From Geodermatophilus poikilotrophus (GTDB lineage Bacteria > Actinomycetota > Actinomycetes > Mycobacteriales > Geodermatophilaceae), in assembly GCF_900111455.1 (NCBI RefSeq), contig NZ_FOIE01000002.1, positions 589,663-653,662 on the forward strand: a DNA stretch of 64,000 bases, written 5' to 3'. Shown here one piece after another: positions 1 to 8,116 of this stretch. The notes under the pieces are model-generated. The model was not told the origin of the DNA. It did no database searches and saw only the letters and a list, made by a program, of their open reading frames with translations. A program made the position numbers and the translations under genes. The stretch's first letter is position 1; each line of letters begins with the position of its first letter.

Positions 1-171
1 CCGCCCTACGACCACGCCGACATCACCGCGGCGCTGGCCAACCGGGTCGTGCTCGAGGCGCTCTCGGCCATCGCCCGCCGCCGTCGCGACGCCCGCGACG
101 GCACCCGCTGGGACCCGTCGGTCCCCCTGCTCGCGAACCGCCCCGACACCACCCAGGAGAACCCGTCATGA
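1..171 (+). CDS. Ureohydrolase (agmatinase/guanidinobutyrase family), C-terminal end only
   Basis: The window opens inside this gene; only the last 56 codons are present, ending in TGA at 169-171. The first visible residues, PPYDHADIT, match the C-terminal signature of the arginase/agmatinase family, and the complete ureohydrolase at 19340-20296 has PPYDHAELT at the same place. The metal-binding motifs lie upstream, outside the window, so the substrate (agmatine, guanidinobutyrate or other) cannot be read. The stop overlaps the start of the copper amine oxidase gene by 4 bases (ATGA), so the two are translationally coupled. Such coupling suggests the hydrolase product, for example putrescine from agmatine, or the substrate itself is oxidised by the next enzyme (inference). 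Confidence 0.8.
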   Translation, partial: PPYDHADITAALANRVVLEALSAIARRRRDARDGTRWDPSVPLLANRPDTTQENPS

Positions 172-2108
172 CCGAGCTCGCGACGTCCTGCCACGCCTCC
201 GGCGCGGCCGGCGGGCCCGCGGCCACCGGCACCCCGCACCCGCTCGACCCGTTGACCGCCGACGAGTTCCGCGCCGCGGCGGCGATCCTGCGCCGGGACA
301 GGGACGTCGACGAGCGCTGGCGGTTCGCGTCCATCGAGCTGCGCGAACCGGCCAAGGACGTCGTCCGCGCGTTCGCCCCCGGCGACCCGATCCGCCGCGA
401 GGCCCGGGTGACCGTCTGGAGCCGCGACGAGGGGACGCCGTACAAGGCGGTCGTCTCGCTCACCGATGACGCCGTCGTCTCCTGGGAGGCGGTGCCCGGC
501 GAGCAGGCCAACATGACCCTCGACGAGTGGCACGAGGCGCACGAGGTGCTCATCCAGCACCCGGCCGTCGTCGAGGCGCTGACCAAGCGCGGCATCACCG
601 ACCTCGACCTCGTCCTCATCGACACCTGGGCCTACGGCCACTCGCTGATCCCCCAGGGCCTGCAGGACCGCCGGGTCGGCTGGACCGACGTCTGGCGCCG
701 CTCGGTGCACGGCGGCAACCCCTACGCCAACCCCGTCATGGGCCTGCACTTCGTCGTCGACCTCAACACGATGGAGCTGCTCCAGGTCGAGGACAACCCG
801 CCCCCGGCGCAGGCCCCGGTCATGGGCGAGTACGTGCCCTCCCTGGTGCCGGGCCTGCAGCCGCGCACCGACGTCAAGCCGCTGGAGATCACCCAGCCCG
901 AGGGCGTCTCGTTCGCCCTCGACGGGCACGAGCTGCGGTGGCAGAACTGGACGATGCGGCTGGGCTTCAACCACCGCGAGGGCCTGGTCATCCACCGGGT
1001 CGCCTACGACGGGCGCCCGATCGCGCACCGGATGTCGTTCGCGGAGATGGTCGTGCCCTACCGCGACCCCAGCCCCGACCACCACCGCCGCACCGCGTTC
1101 GACGTCGGCGAGTGGGGTCTGGGCTTCATGACGACGTCGCTGAAGCTCGGCTGCGACTGCCTCGGCGAGATCACCTACGTCGACGCCGTCCTGCACGACA
1201 CCCGCGGCGAGCCCTACACGATCGAGAACGCCATCTGCCTGCACGAGGAGGACGACGGCGTGCTGTGGAAGCACGTCGACGAGCAGGCCGGCGCCGAGGT
1301 GCGCCGTTCGCGGCGGATGGTCGTCTCCTTCCACGCCACGGTGGCCAACTACGAGTACCTGACCTACTGGCGCTTCTACCAGGACGGCACGATCCAGTGC
1401 GAGGTCCGCGCCACCGGGATCATGGTGACCAGCGCCTACGAGGGCACCCCGCCCGCCTACGGCACCGTCGTCGACGAGCGCACCTACGCGCCGATCCACC
1501 AGCACTTCGTCGTCGCGCGGCTCGACATGGAGGTCGACGGCCCGGAGAATACCGTCGTCGTCACCGAGAGCGAGGCGCTGCCGGTGTCGGACGACAACCC
1601 GTACGGCCTCGCCGTCGTGACCCGCAGCCGCGCGGTGGAGACCGAGGCCGAGGGGCGGCTGGACGTCGACTTCGCCACCCAGCGCAGCTTCAAGGTGGTC
1701 AACCGGACCAAGCCGAACCGGCTGGGGACGGCGCCCGGCTACAAGCTGTACCCGAACTCGGCACTGCCCGCGATCGCCCACGCGGACGCTCCGTTCCGGC
1801 TGCGGGCGCAGGTCATCGACCACCCGGTGTGGGTGAGCCGGTTCGACGAGGAGGAGCGCTGGCCCTCCGGCGAGTTCTGCAACCAGAGCCGCCGCGACGC
1901 CGGCCTGCCGGAGTGGACGAAGGCCGACCGGCCGGTGGCCGACACCGACCTGGTGCTCTGGCACGTGTTCGGCATCCACCACGTGCCGCGCCCCGAGGAC
2001 TGGCCGGTCATGCCGGTCGACGTGGTGTCCTTCGAGCTCAAGCCGGTCGGCTTCTTCGACCGCAACCCCGCGCTCGACGTGCCGCCCGCGCCGGACCGAT
2101 GCCACTGA
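168..2108 (+). CDS. Copper-containing primary amine oxidase
   Basis: A 646-residue enzyme that oxidises a primary amine to aldehyde, ammonia and H2O2 using Cu(II) and topaquinone. The topaquinone motif NYEY is at 394-397 (Y395 would be the modified residue). The His-x-His copper pair is H444/H446, the third copper His is H604 or H605 before the conserved VPRPEDWPVMP stretch, and the catalytic-base Asp is D312 in FDVGEWG. Length is normal for the bacterial family without the extra N-terminal domain. No signal peptide is visible, so it is probably cytoplasmic. The ATG start lies inside the stop of the preceding ureohydrolase gene. The likely role is oxidation of putrescine, agmatine or another amine; the exact substrate cannot be told from sequence. 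Confidence 0.95.
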   Translation: MTELATSCHASGAAGGPAATGTPHPLDPLTADEFRAAAAILRRDRDVDERWRFASIELREPAKDVVRAFAPGDPIRREARVTVWSRDEGTPYKAVVSLTDDAVVSWEAVPGEQANMTLDEWHEAHEVLIQHPAVVEALTKRGITDLDLVLIDTWAYGHSLIPQGLQDRRVGWTDVWRRSVHGGNPYANPVMGLHFVVDLNTMELLQVEDNPPPAQAPVMGEYVPSLVPGLQPRTDVKPLEITQPEGVSFALDGHELRWQNWTMRLGFNHREGLVIHRVAYDGRPIAHRMSFAEMVVPYRDPSPDHHRRTAFDVGEWGLGFMTTSLKLGCDCLGEITYVDAVLHDTRGEPYTIENAICLHEEDDGVLWKHVDEQAGAEVRRSRRMVVSFHATVANYEYLTYWRFYQDGTIQCEVRATGIMVTSAYEGTPPAYGTVVDERTYAPIHQHFVVARLDMEVDGPENTVVVTESEALPVSDDNPYGLAVVTRSRAVETEAEGRLDVDFATQRSFKVVNRTKPNRLGTAPGYKLYPNSALPAIAHADAPFRLRAQVIDHPVWVSRFDEEERWPSGEFCNQSRRDAGLPEWTKADRPVADTDLVLWHVFGIHHVPRPEDWPVMPVDVVSFELKPVGFFDRNPALDVPPAPDRCH

Positions 2109-2142
2109 TGCTGAGCGAGGCCCCCCTGCAGGGGCGCCCGGC

Positions 2143-2682
2143 ATGACGCAGCCGCTCGGCGCGGCGGCCCTGCCCCGGTTCCTCGCGCGCAGCGCGGCGG
2201 GGGCCGCGGCAGGGTGCGCCGCGGTGCACGGACTGGCCCTGGTCGCCGCGCCGCACCCGGGCGCGGCCGGCACCGCCGCCCTCGCCGCCGCCTGCCTGCT
2301 GTGCGCGGTGCACCTGTGGCGCCGGCCCGGGCGGGCCGCGTGGGGCCTGCACGTCGTCCTCACGACGGCGATGCTGGCCGCGCACGCGCCGGTGGTGGCC
2401 GCCCACCACGCCGCGACCGGCCCCGCCGGGTGGGCCGGACCGGTCGCGGGACTGCTGGCGGTCGTCGCGCTCCTGCTCGCCGGGGTGCGGGGATGCGGTG
2501 GGGTGCGCCGGTCGGCCGACCTCCGACAGCGGTGTGCTGGGCAGTGGTCACCCGAGGCCATCCTCGATGACACCGAGGCCGGGGCGACCTGCTCTGCCGA
2601 GGCCGTGGCCCGCCGACCGGTGGGCGCACAGGGACCCGAGGGGTGCATGGAACCGGGGATGCTCCAGCCCGGACGGAGCTGA
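2143..2682 (+). CDS. Small membrane protein of unknown function
   Basis: An ORF of 179 codons starting 34 bases after the amine oxidase stop, probably in the same transcript. About residues 10-120 are hydrophobic and Ala/Gly/Leu-rich, compatible with three or four membrane segments broken by a WRRPGR loop and a His-containing AHAPVVAAHH stretch. Residues after about 120 are polar and less convincing (several Cys, no predicted segment), so the reading frame may run past the original end through a frameshift. No family is recognised. It could be an accessory membrane protein of the amine oxidase unit, but only position supports that. Confidence 0.5.
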   Translation: MTQPLGAAALPRFLARSAAGAAAGCAAVHGLALVAAPHPGAAGTAALAAACLLCAVHLWRRPGRAAWGLHVVLTTAMLAAHAPVVAAHHAATGPAGWAGPVAGLLAVVALLLAGVRGCGGVRRSADLRQRCAGQWSPEAILDDTEAGATCSAEAVARRPVGAQGPEGCMEPGMLQPGRS

Positions 2683-2761
2683 GCCGCACCGGGACCGATG
2701 AGTGCCGAGGCCGGCGGAGGTCTCCACCTGCGGCAAGCAGCCGAGCAGACGGAGCGAGCAG

Positions 2762-3403
2762 ATGACACGGACCCGCATCCACAACCTCTCCATCTCGCTG
2801 GACGGGTTCGCCACCGGTGAGGGCCAGGCACTCGACGCCCCCTTCGGCCACGCCGGCCACCGGCTGCACGAGTGGATGATCGCCACCCGCTTCGGCGCCC
2901 CGATCGTGGGACGCACGGGCGGCACCGCCGGCGTCGACAACGCCTTCGCCCAGCAGCACGAGCCGGGCATCGGCGCCGAGATCATGGGCGCCGGCAAGTT
3001 CGGCCCCCCGGGCTGGCAGGACGACGCCGACTGGAGAGGGTGGTGGGGTCCGAACCCGCCGTTCCACACGCCGACCTTCGTGCTCACCCACCGGCCGCGG
3101 TCGCCGATCGAGATGGCCGGCGGGACGACGTTCCACTTCCTCGACGCCTCGCCGGCCGAGGCCCTCGACGTCGCGCGCGAGGCGGCAGCCGGCCAGGACG
3201 TGCGCATCGGCGGCGGCCCGACCGTCGCCCGCGACTTCCTCGCGGCGGGGCTCGTCGACCACGTCCACCTGGTCCAGGTGCCGATCGTGCTCGGTCGCGG
3301 GGTGCGGCTGTGGGACGGCCTCGAAGCCCTGGAGGCGGGCTACGACGTCGAGGCGGTCTCGACACCCAGCGGCGTCACCCACGTCACGTTCACGCGGTCA
3401 TGA
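2762..3403 (+). CDS. Dihydrofolate-reductase-fold (RibD C-terminal-like) protein
   Basis: A 213-residue protein beginning MTRTRIHNLSISLDGFATGEG, the typical N-terminus of the DHFR/RibD_C family in which S-LDG-A follows the first strand. A central block (FVLTHRPRSPIEMAGGTTFHF) and a glycine-rich nucleotide-binding stretch (RIGGGPTVARDFLAAGLVDHV) complete the fold. Such proteins are widespread in actinobacteria as NADPH-dependent reductases of unknown substrate, and this is unlikely to be the essential DHFR. The start was chosen at 2762 because GGAG lies at 2751-2754, 7 bases upstream. An upstream ATG at 2702 would add 20 poorly conserved residues. A second member of the family is at 42606-43175. 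Confidence 0.82.
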   Translation: MTRTRIHNLSISLDGFATGEGQALDAPFGHAGHRLHEWMIATRFGAPIVGRTGGTAGVDNAFAQQHEPGIGAEIMGAGKFGPPGWQDDADWRGWWGPNPPFHTPTFVLTHRPRSPIEMAGGTTFHFLDASPAEALDVAREAAAGQDVRIGGGPTVARDFLAAGLVDHVHLVQVPIVLGRGVRLWDGLEALEAGYDVEAVSTPSGVTHVTFTRS

Positions 3404-3533
3404 CGGCGCGGATCACTCTGCCTGTCGGTAGCCGATGACGGCTCGGGCGGGGTCGGCCCTCACGTGGCCGCCACGGGACACGAGGCGGCTTCGACGTCCG
3501 ATGACCCGCGCCTCGTCCTCCGGTCTGTACCGC

Positions 3534-4328
3534 ATGACGTACGAGACGGTCGCCTCCGCTGACGGCACCCCCATCGCCTACGAGGTCTTCGGCGCCGGCC
3601 CGCTGCTGATCGCTGTCTGCGGCGCGACGTGCGACCGCGCCCTGATGCGTCCCACGGCCCAGGCGCTCGGCAGGCACTTCACGACCGTCGACTACGACCG
3701 GCGAGGTCGCGGCGACAGCGGCGACACGCTCCCGTATGCGGTCGATCGGGAGATCGAGGACATCGCCGCGCTGATCGACCGGATCGGCGGCCCGGCCCAC
3801 CTCTACGGGCACTCCTCGGGTGCCGGCCTGGTGCTCCGCGCCGTCGCTGCAGGGCTGCCCGTGGACGAGTTCGTCCTGCACGACCCGCCGTACTCGCCTG
3901 ACGAGTCCTCACGGACCGGGGCGCGCCGCTACGGACGGACCATCCGCAGCCTGCTCGCGCAGGAGCGGCGGGCCGCTGCGCTGGAGACGTTCTGCCGCCT
4001 CACCGGGATGCCGGAGGAGGTGATCGACGGGATGCGCGGAACGCACAGGTGGGCGGAGCTGACCGCGCTGGCACCCACCCTCGCGTACGACTCAGCGGTG
4101 ATGGGCGACATCGAGACCGGCGGCGCGGTCCCGGAGGACGTCGCAGTTCGGGTCACCCGGCCCGGCCTGGTCCTGGTCGGCGGCGCGAGCCCCCCGTTCA
4201 TGGTGCAGGTGGGCCGGCGGCTGGCACACCTCCTGCCCGAGGGCCGACTCCACGTGATCGAAGGGCATGGCCACGTCGTGCCGCCGGACGTGCTCGCACC
4301 GGTGGTCGCCGAGCACCTGCGCGGCTGA
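3534..4328 (+). CDS. Alpha/beta hydrolase
   Basis: A 264-residue alpha/beta-hydrolase fold protein. The oxyanion and strand region (YEVFGAGPLLIAVCG), the YDRRGRGDSG turn and the nucleophile elbow YGHSSGAG (Ser94 from this start) are clear. GHGHVV near the C-terminus supplies the catalytic His. The catalytic acid is not obvious: the usual Asp/Glu after strand 6 reads LVLVGGASPP here. The substrate is unknown; close relatives are annotated as esterases or haloperoxidase-like hydrolases. The start is uncertain: ATG codons at 3501 and 3435 are in frame, but 3534 begins exactly at the conserved domain. Confidence 0.82.
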   Translation: MTYETVASADGTPIAYEVFGAGPLLIAVCGATCDRALMRPTAQALGRHFTTVDYDRRGRGDSGDTLPYAVDREIEDIAALIDRIGGPAHLYGHSSGAGLVLRAVAAGLPVDEFVLHDPPYSPDESSRTGARRYGRTIRSLLAQERRAAALETFCRLTGMPEEVIDGMRGTHRWAELTALAPTLAYDSAVMGDIETGGAVPEDVAVRVTRPGLVLVGGASPPFMVQVGRRLAHLLPEGRLHVIEGHGHVVPPDVLAPVVAEHLRG

Positions 4329-4397
4329 GCAGCGGCTCCCTCCCCCGCGGGGACTCCCGTCGTCCGGCACGACGCCGGGCTGCGTGATGATGGCCCG

Positions 4398-5126
4398 GTG
4401 CTGGTCACCGAGGATCGGGATGAGGTCGCCGTCCTGCGCATCGAGCACGGCCGGGTCGGCGCCCTCGACGTGGAGCTGCTGGACGCCCTGACCGAGGCCG
4501 TCACCGCGTCCGACCGGGCGCTGGTCGTCACCGGCAGCGGCTCGTCCTTCTCCGCCGGGGTGGACCTGCGCCGGATCCTGGACGGCGGCCGGCCGTACAC
4601 CGAGGAACTCCTCGCTGCGCTGTCCCGCACGTTCCGCGCCGTGTTCGACCACCCGCGCCCGACGGTCGCGGCGGTCAACGGGCACGCGATCGCCGGTGCC
4701 TGCGTGCTGGCCCTGGCCTGCGACCTGCGGCTGATGTCGGGCGGACGGATCGGGCTGACCGAGCTGGTGGTCGGCGTCCCCTTCCCGACGTCCGCCCTGG
4801 AGATCGTCCGGCACGCGCTCGGCTCCCGCGCCGGCCAGGTGCTGCTCGGCGCGCAGACCGCGGACCGCGACCGGGCGCTGGCCCTGGGCATGGTCGACGA
4901 ACTCACCGAGCCCGACGAACTGCTCCCCCGGGCGCTCGCGCTGGCCACCGAGCTGGGAGCCCGGTCGCCGGAGTCCTACCGGCTGGCCAAGGTCCAACTC
5001 CACCGCCCCGCGAACGCGGCGATCGAGGCAGCCGCCGGCGGCGACGCGCCCGTCCTCGCCGGCTGGACCTCCGACGACACCCGGCGGCGGATCGAGGCCG
5101 CGCTCGCGGCACTGGCCCGGCGCTAG
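4398..5126 (+). CDS. Enoyl-CoA hydratase/isomerase (crotonase) family protein
   Basis: A 242-residue crotonase-fold protein. The two oxyanion-hole segments are visible: SGSSFSAGVDLRRI and NGHAIAGACVLALACDLRL. Residues GLTELVVGVPFPTSALEIVR correspond to the catalytic loop of the family, and the C-terminal helical trimerisation segment is present. It starts with GTG at 4398; nearby ATGs are out of frame, and no strong ribosome site is seen. These enzymes act on CoA thioesters, and the specific reaction cannot be assigned. It stands alone, with no beta-oxidation partner beside it. Confidence 0.8.
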   Translation: MLVTEDRDEVAVLRIEHGRVGALDVELLDALTEAVTASDRALVVTGSGSSFSAGVDLRRILDGGRPYTEELLAALSRTFRAVFDHPRPTVAAVNGHAIAGACVLALACDLRLMSGGRIGLTELVVGVPFPTSALEIVRHALGSRAGQVLLGAQTADRDRALALGMVDELTEPDELLPRALALATELGARSPESYRLAKVQLHRPANAAIEAAAGGDAPVLAGWTSDDTRRRIEAALAALARR

Positions 5127-5453
5127 GGGCACCGCCCGGGCAGGTTGGTCAATCGGTCGCTGAGCGGGATCTCGGAACCGGTCATCGGCCCCGCACTGCC
5201 AGGCCGTCAGGATCGCATTCGTGGCGGTTCGCCGTGGTCCCCCAGACCGCCGACGTGCCGATGCGCACGAGCGCAGGCAGCGGAGCACGAGCGCCGCCAA
5301 CTGCGACCCGGGCGGCTACGTCTGGTGCTGCCCGTGTGCCGGTTCTCGAGGTGTCGTCTCTGAGGGCGGCCTCAGACGCACACCGTCTGCACGCCCGGGC
5401 ACGCCACCTCGAGTGGCAGTCAGTGACTTCCCCTGATCCATCGGGCGATGGGC
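5127..5453. other. Intergenic region with one short inverted repeat
   Basis: No convincing gene was found in any frame. The stretch lies between two convergent genes. It carries the first degenerate copy of the island repeat (5359-5376) just before the GAF-ANTAR gene end. Confidence 0.5.
5359..5376. repeat. Island repeat A, copy 1 (degenerate)
   Basis: Stem TCTGAGG (5359-5365) and CCTCAGA (5370-5376) around GCGG. The core GAGGGCGGC-TCAG matches the copies at 6413 and 9309. This is the leftmost copy of a family confined to 5.3-12.1 kb. Confidence 0.55.
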
Positions 5454-6176
5454 CTATAGCTCCGGGAACTCGCCGGTTCGCACGAGGGTGTCCGCAATGT
5501 CCCTGGCCTTGGTGTCGGTGTACCTGGCCGCCCGGGTCAGGGCCTGCAACGACTGGTCGGCGGTGAGCTCGTAGCGCTCCATCAGGATGCCCGTGGCCCG
5601 TTCGATCACCGCCCGAGACTCGACTCGGCGCTCGAGGTGCTCGATCAGGTCGCGCGCCTCCTCGTAGGCGTACATGTTCGCGGCGACGACGGCGGCGTAG
5701 GCGGCGAACCGGGTGCCCACCGACCGGCTGTCCTCGTCGAAGGCGTGCGGCTTGCGGGCGTAGACGTTGATCGCCCCCGCGATGCCCTCGTTGATCGGCA
5801 GCGGAACCGACAGCGAGCTGAGAGCGCCGTGCTCCACGGCGTGCTCCATGTAGTCCCGCCACCGCGTCTCGATGCGCGCGTCGGCGATCTCGACCAGTTC
5901 GCCGGAGCCGGCGGCGTGCAGACAGGGGCCGTAGCCGCGGCCGTACTGGCTCTCGTCGCAGTCGAGAGCCAGCCGGCCGGTGAACACCGCCGTACTGGAC
6001 CGGTCGTTGATCAGCAGGGACACCGACGCCTCCAGGTTGCCGGGCATGACCTCCGTGGCCAGCTCGGCGACCGACTGCAGCAGGGACTTCATGCAGTGCT
6101 CGCGAAGGGCGAGGCGGCCCAACCGCTCCAGGGCCTCGACCGGGTCGAGGGGGTCCGATGGGTCGGTAGTCGACAT
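5454..6176 (-). CDS. GAF and ANTAR domain-containing regulator
   Basis: A 240-residue protein. Residues about 20-170 form a GAF sensor domain (DESQYGRGYGPCLHAAGSGE and SLSVPLPINEGIAGAINVYA are typical). The last 65 residues are an ANTAR RNA-binding three-helix domain with the signature AVIERATGILMERY and a terminal aromatic/Ala-rich helix. ANTAR proteins bind paired hairpins in leader RNA and prevent transcription termination; the GAF domain probably sets activity from a small ligand or stress signal. RBS GGAGG lies 8 bases before the ATG. Actinobacterial genomes carry many such proteins; its RNA target is not evident here. It marks the left border of the low-GC island. Confidence 0.9.
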   Translation of the reverse strand: MSTTDPSDPLDPVEALERLGRLALREHCMKSLLQSVAELATEVMPGNLEASVSLLINDRSSTAVFTGRLALDCDESQYGRGYGPCLHAAGSGELVEIADARIETRWRDYMEHAVEHGALSSLSVPLPINEGIAGAINVYARKPHAFDEDSRSVGTRFAAYAAVVAANMYAYEEARDLIEHLERRVESRAVIERATGILMERYELTADQSLQALTRAARYTDTKARDIADTLVRTGEFPEL

Positions 6177-6372
6177 GGCGTCAACCTCCGGTCATCCACC
6201 GAAGGCGGCGGATCGACCTCGGCTCCAGGACCCCGCAAGCCGGGGCCGGTGCTCGGGTACGCCGCCGAAGTGACGCACAAGGAACGCGGGCCCGCCCGAC
6301 GCTCGGACTCAGACTACCGCTCCCAGAAGGCGTCCCGGCTCGATCCGACCGTAGACGGCAACCGTCCCATGC

Positions 6373-6397
6373 GTCCCCAAGTGGGTCGCTTCGGGAC
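6373..6397. repeat. Island repeat A, copy 2
   Basis: A 25-base unit with arms GTCCC (6373-6377) and GGGAC (6393-6397). The interior AAGTGGGTCGCT matches copies 5 and 6 (AAGTGGGCCGCT and GAATGGGCCGCT). Confidence 0.7.
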
Positions 6398-6412
6398 AGC
6401 CGGCCGGCTCGC

Positions 6413-6434
6413 CGTGAGGGCGGCTTCAGGGACA
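6413..6434. repeat. Island repeat A, copy 3 (half element)
   Basis: Reads TGAGGGCGGCTTCAGGGACA, matching the right half of the copy at 9309-9332, with the left arm truncated. It follows copy 2 by 15 bases. Confidence 0.6.
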
Positions 6435-6722
6435 GGGGACGGGGCTGGCGCTCGCTACCGCGCCCCCCATCACCGCCGAGCAGCGTGCCCGCCTCGCGGC
6501 GCTCCTGACGGACGCCCGATGACCGCCGCGTGCCGGGAGGTGCCGGTCCTCACCACCACGCTCGACCTCCCGCTCGAGATGCGGGAGCGCTGCTGCCTGA
6601 TGGCGGCGGAGATGGCGCGGCACAACAACTGCGCGGTGGCCATTGTCGTTCTTCCGGGCTCATCACCGCCTTGAGTCGGACCCCGATGAGAGGATGGCGT
6701 TCGACTCGAAGGGGCTGAGACG

Positions 6723-7892
6723 ATGGCCGATCCGGTGGCGTTGATGGTGGCGGACCTGCGGGAGAAGTACGCGGTGATGCCCGCGTCTCCAAGGTTCTCG
6801 CGCCTGTACGACGACCCCGACTGGGGCCACATGTTCGCGGTTCTCCACAAGCGGCTGAACCAGCACTTCAGTGACATCAACGGCCGCGCCAAGTCCACCC
6901 ACCACTACTGGGCGGACCCCAGCCGCGACCTACTCGCGCTTATCGACGAGATCGAGAACGACCTCCATACGCTGAAGAGGTGCGGCGTAGAGGTCGAATT
7001 CGACACTGGCTATCAGGACGCGCTGGATCGCTGCAGGCCCTGGCTTTCCCCCTCGGGGGGCAGCACGGTCCCCGAGGATTTCGAGCTCATTGAGCTCATC
7101 GACTACCAACCAGTCTTCACCCTCTTGGCCGCGAGCGTGAAGCTGAAGAAGGGGCAGGAGCCGGTACCGCTCACGATGGTGGGCAGTGGTTCCTACGCCC
7201 ACGTCTACTCCTACGTGGACCCTGACTACGACATCAAGTTCGCTGTCAAGAGGGCCAAGAAGGAGTTGGACGAGCGCGAGCTGGCGCGGTTCAAGCAGGA
7301 GTTCGACGTGATGAAGAAGCTGAGCTCTCCCTACGTGGTGCAGGTCTACAAATACAACGACGAGCGCAACGAGTACCGGATGGAGTACTGCGACACCACG
7401 CTACGGGACTACATCAGCAAGAAGAACTCAACGCTCAAGTTCGGCACTCGGAAGCGCATTGCGCTCCAATTTCTTTATGGCATCAATTACCTGCATGTGA
7501 ACCACTATCTGCACCGAGACATCAGCCTTCAGAACACCTTGCTGAAGGTCTACGGAGAGAGTGCCGTGCTGGTCAAGCTGTCGGACTTTGGCCTGGTAAA
7601 GGACCCGAGCAAAAACTTCACCCACACTCAAACCGCCATGAAGGGAACTTACCGCGACCCACTGCTCGCGAGTTTCAAGGATTACGCGGTCGTCAACGAG
7701 ATGTACTCGATCGCTTGGGTCCTCGCCTACATATTCACCGGCAAGGAGAGGCTTCCCCCCAGCGACGACGCCATCGGTAGAATCATCCACAAGTGCGCCA
7801 GCAATGACCTCAGTCAGCGCTACCAGACCGTGCTGGGGCTGATAGAAGACGTGGAACAGGTGGTCGAGTCACCCGCCAAGGCAACCGCTTAG
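6723..7892 (+). CDS. Eukaryotic-type protein kinase with a novel N-terminal region
   Basis: A 389-residue protein with a complete kinase domain at about 150-380. The glycine loop is VGSGSYAHV (153-161), the ATP-anchoring lysine K176 is in FAVKRAKK, the catalytic loop is HRDISLQN (H264-R265-D266), DFG is at 288-290, and the activation segment reads KGTYRDPLLA. Every catalytic residue is present, so it should be active on Ser/Thr (or Tyr). Residues 1-145 match no family I recognise. There are no membrane segments or PASTA repeats, unlike housekeeping PknB-type kinases. GC content and codon use are clearly lower than in neighbours (AAG/AAC, CTT and ATT codons are common), a sign of horizontal transfer. 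It faces the HNH nuclease gene convergently. A role in defence or conflict is inference. Confidence 0.88.
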   Translation: MADPVALMVADLREKYAVMPASPRFSRLYDDPDWGHMFAVLHKRLNQHFSDINGRAKSTHHYWADPSRDLLALIDEIENDLHTLKRCGVEVEFDTGYQDALDRCRPWLSPSGGSTVPEDFELIELIDYQPVFTLLAASVKLKKGQEPVPLTMVGSGSYAHVYSYVDPDYDIKFAVKRAKKELDERELARFKQEFDVMKKLSSPYVVQVYKYNDERNEYRMEYCDTTLRDYISKKNSTLKFGTRKRIALQFLYGINYLHVNHYLHRDISLQNTLLKVYGESAVLVKLSDFGLVKDPSKNFTHTQTAMKGTYRDPLLASFKDYAVVNEMYSIAWVLAYIFTGKERLPPSDDAIGRIIHKCASNDLSQRYQTVLGLIEDVEQVVESPAKATA

Positions 7893-8116
7893 AGCCGAGG
7901 GCACTTCCGCGCCGGATAGCCCCGGCCCCTGACAGATCACCTTGGGCAGCGGGCGATGCGCCAATCGAGCGACGTGGCTGTTTACCCCCCGGCTGTACCC
8001 AGGCCGGCAACCCCAGACATGCTCAAGAGGCCCGCAGCAGCACCGGGCAAGGCCCCTTAGTTCACCCAGGTAAACGATCGGGGCGTCGCCGGGGTATCCC
8101 CAAACTCGTGATCCGG

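Larger units (their letters stand above)
6177..6722. other. Intergenic region with two island repeats and a possible gene remnant
   Basis: 546 bases between the divergent GAF-ANTAR and kinase genes. Two copies of island repeat A are at 6373-6397 and 6413-6434. From about 6447 an open frame reads LATAPPITAEQRARLAALL and stops at 6522, where an overlapping ATG (6519) opens a frame of about 51 codons to 6674. The first frame has no start codon and looks like the stub of a small actinobacterial hypothetical protein of the PPITxEQRARLAALL type. Both are treated as remnants, not genes. Confidence 0.45.

Noticed and set aside
6..2831. A 941-codon open frame on the minus strand opposite the amine oxidase
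   Set aside because: Antisense shadow of a well-supported gene with copper and topaquinone motifs; Arg/Ala/Val-rich with no domain.
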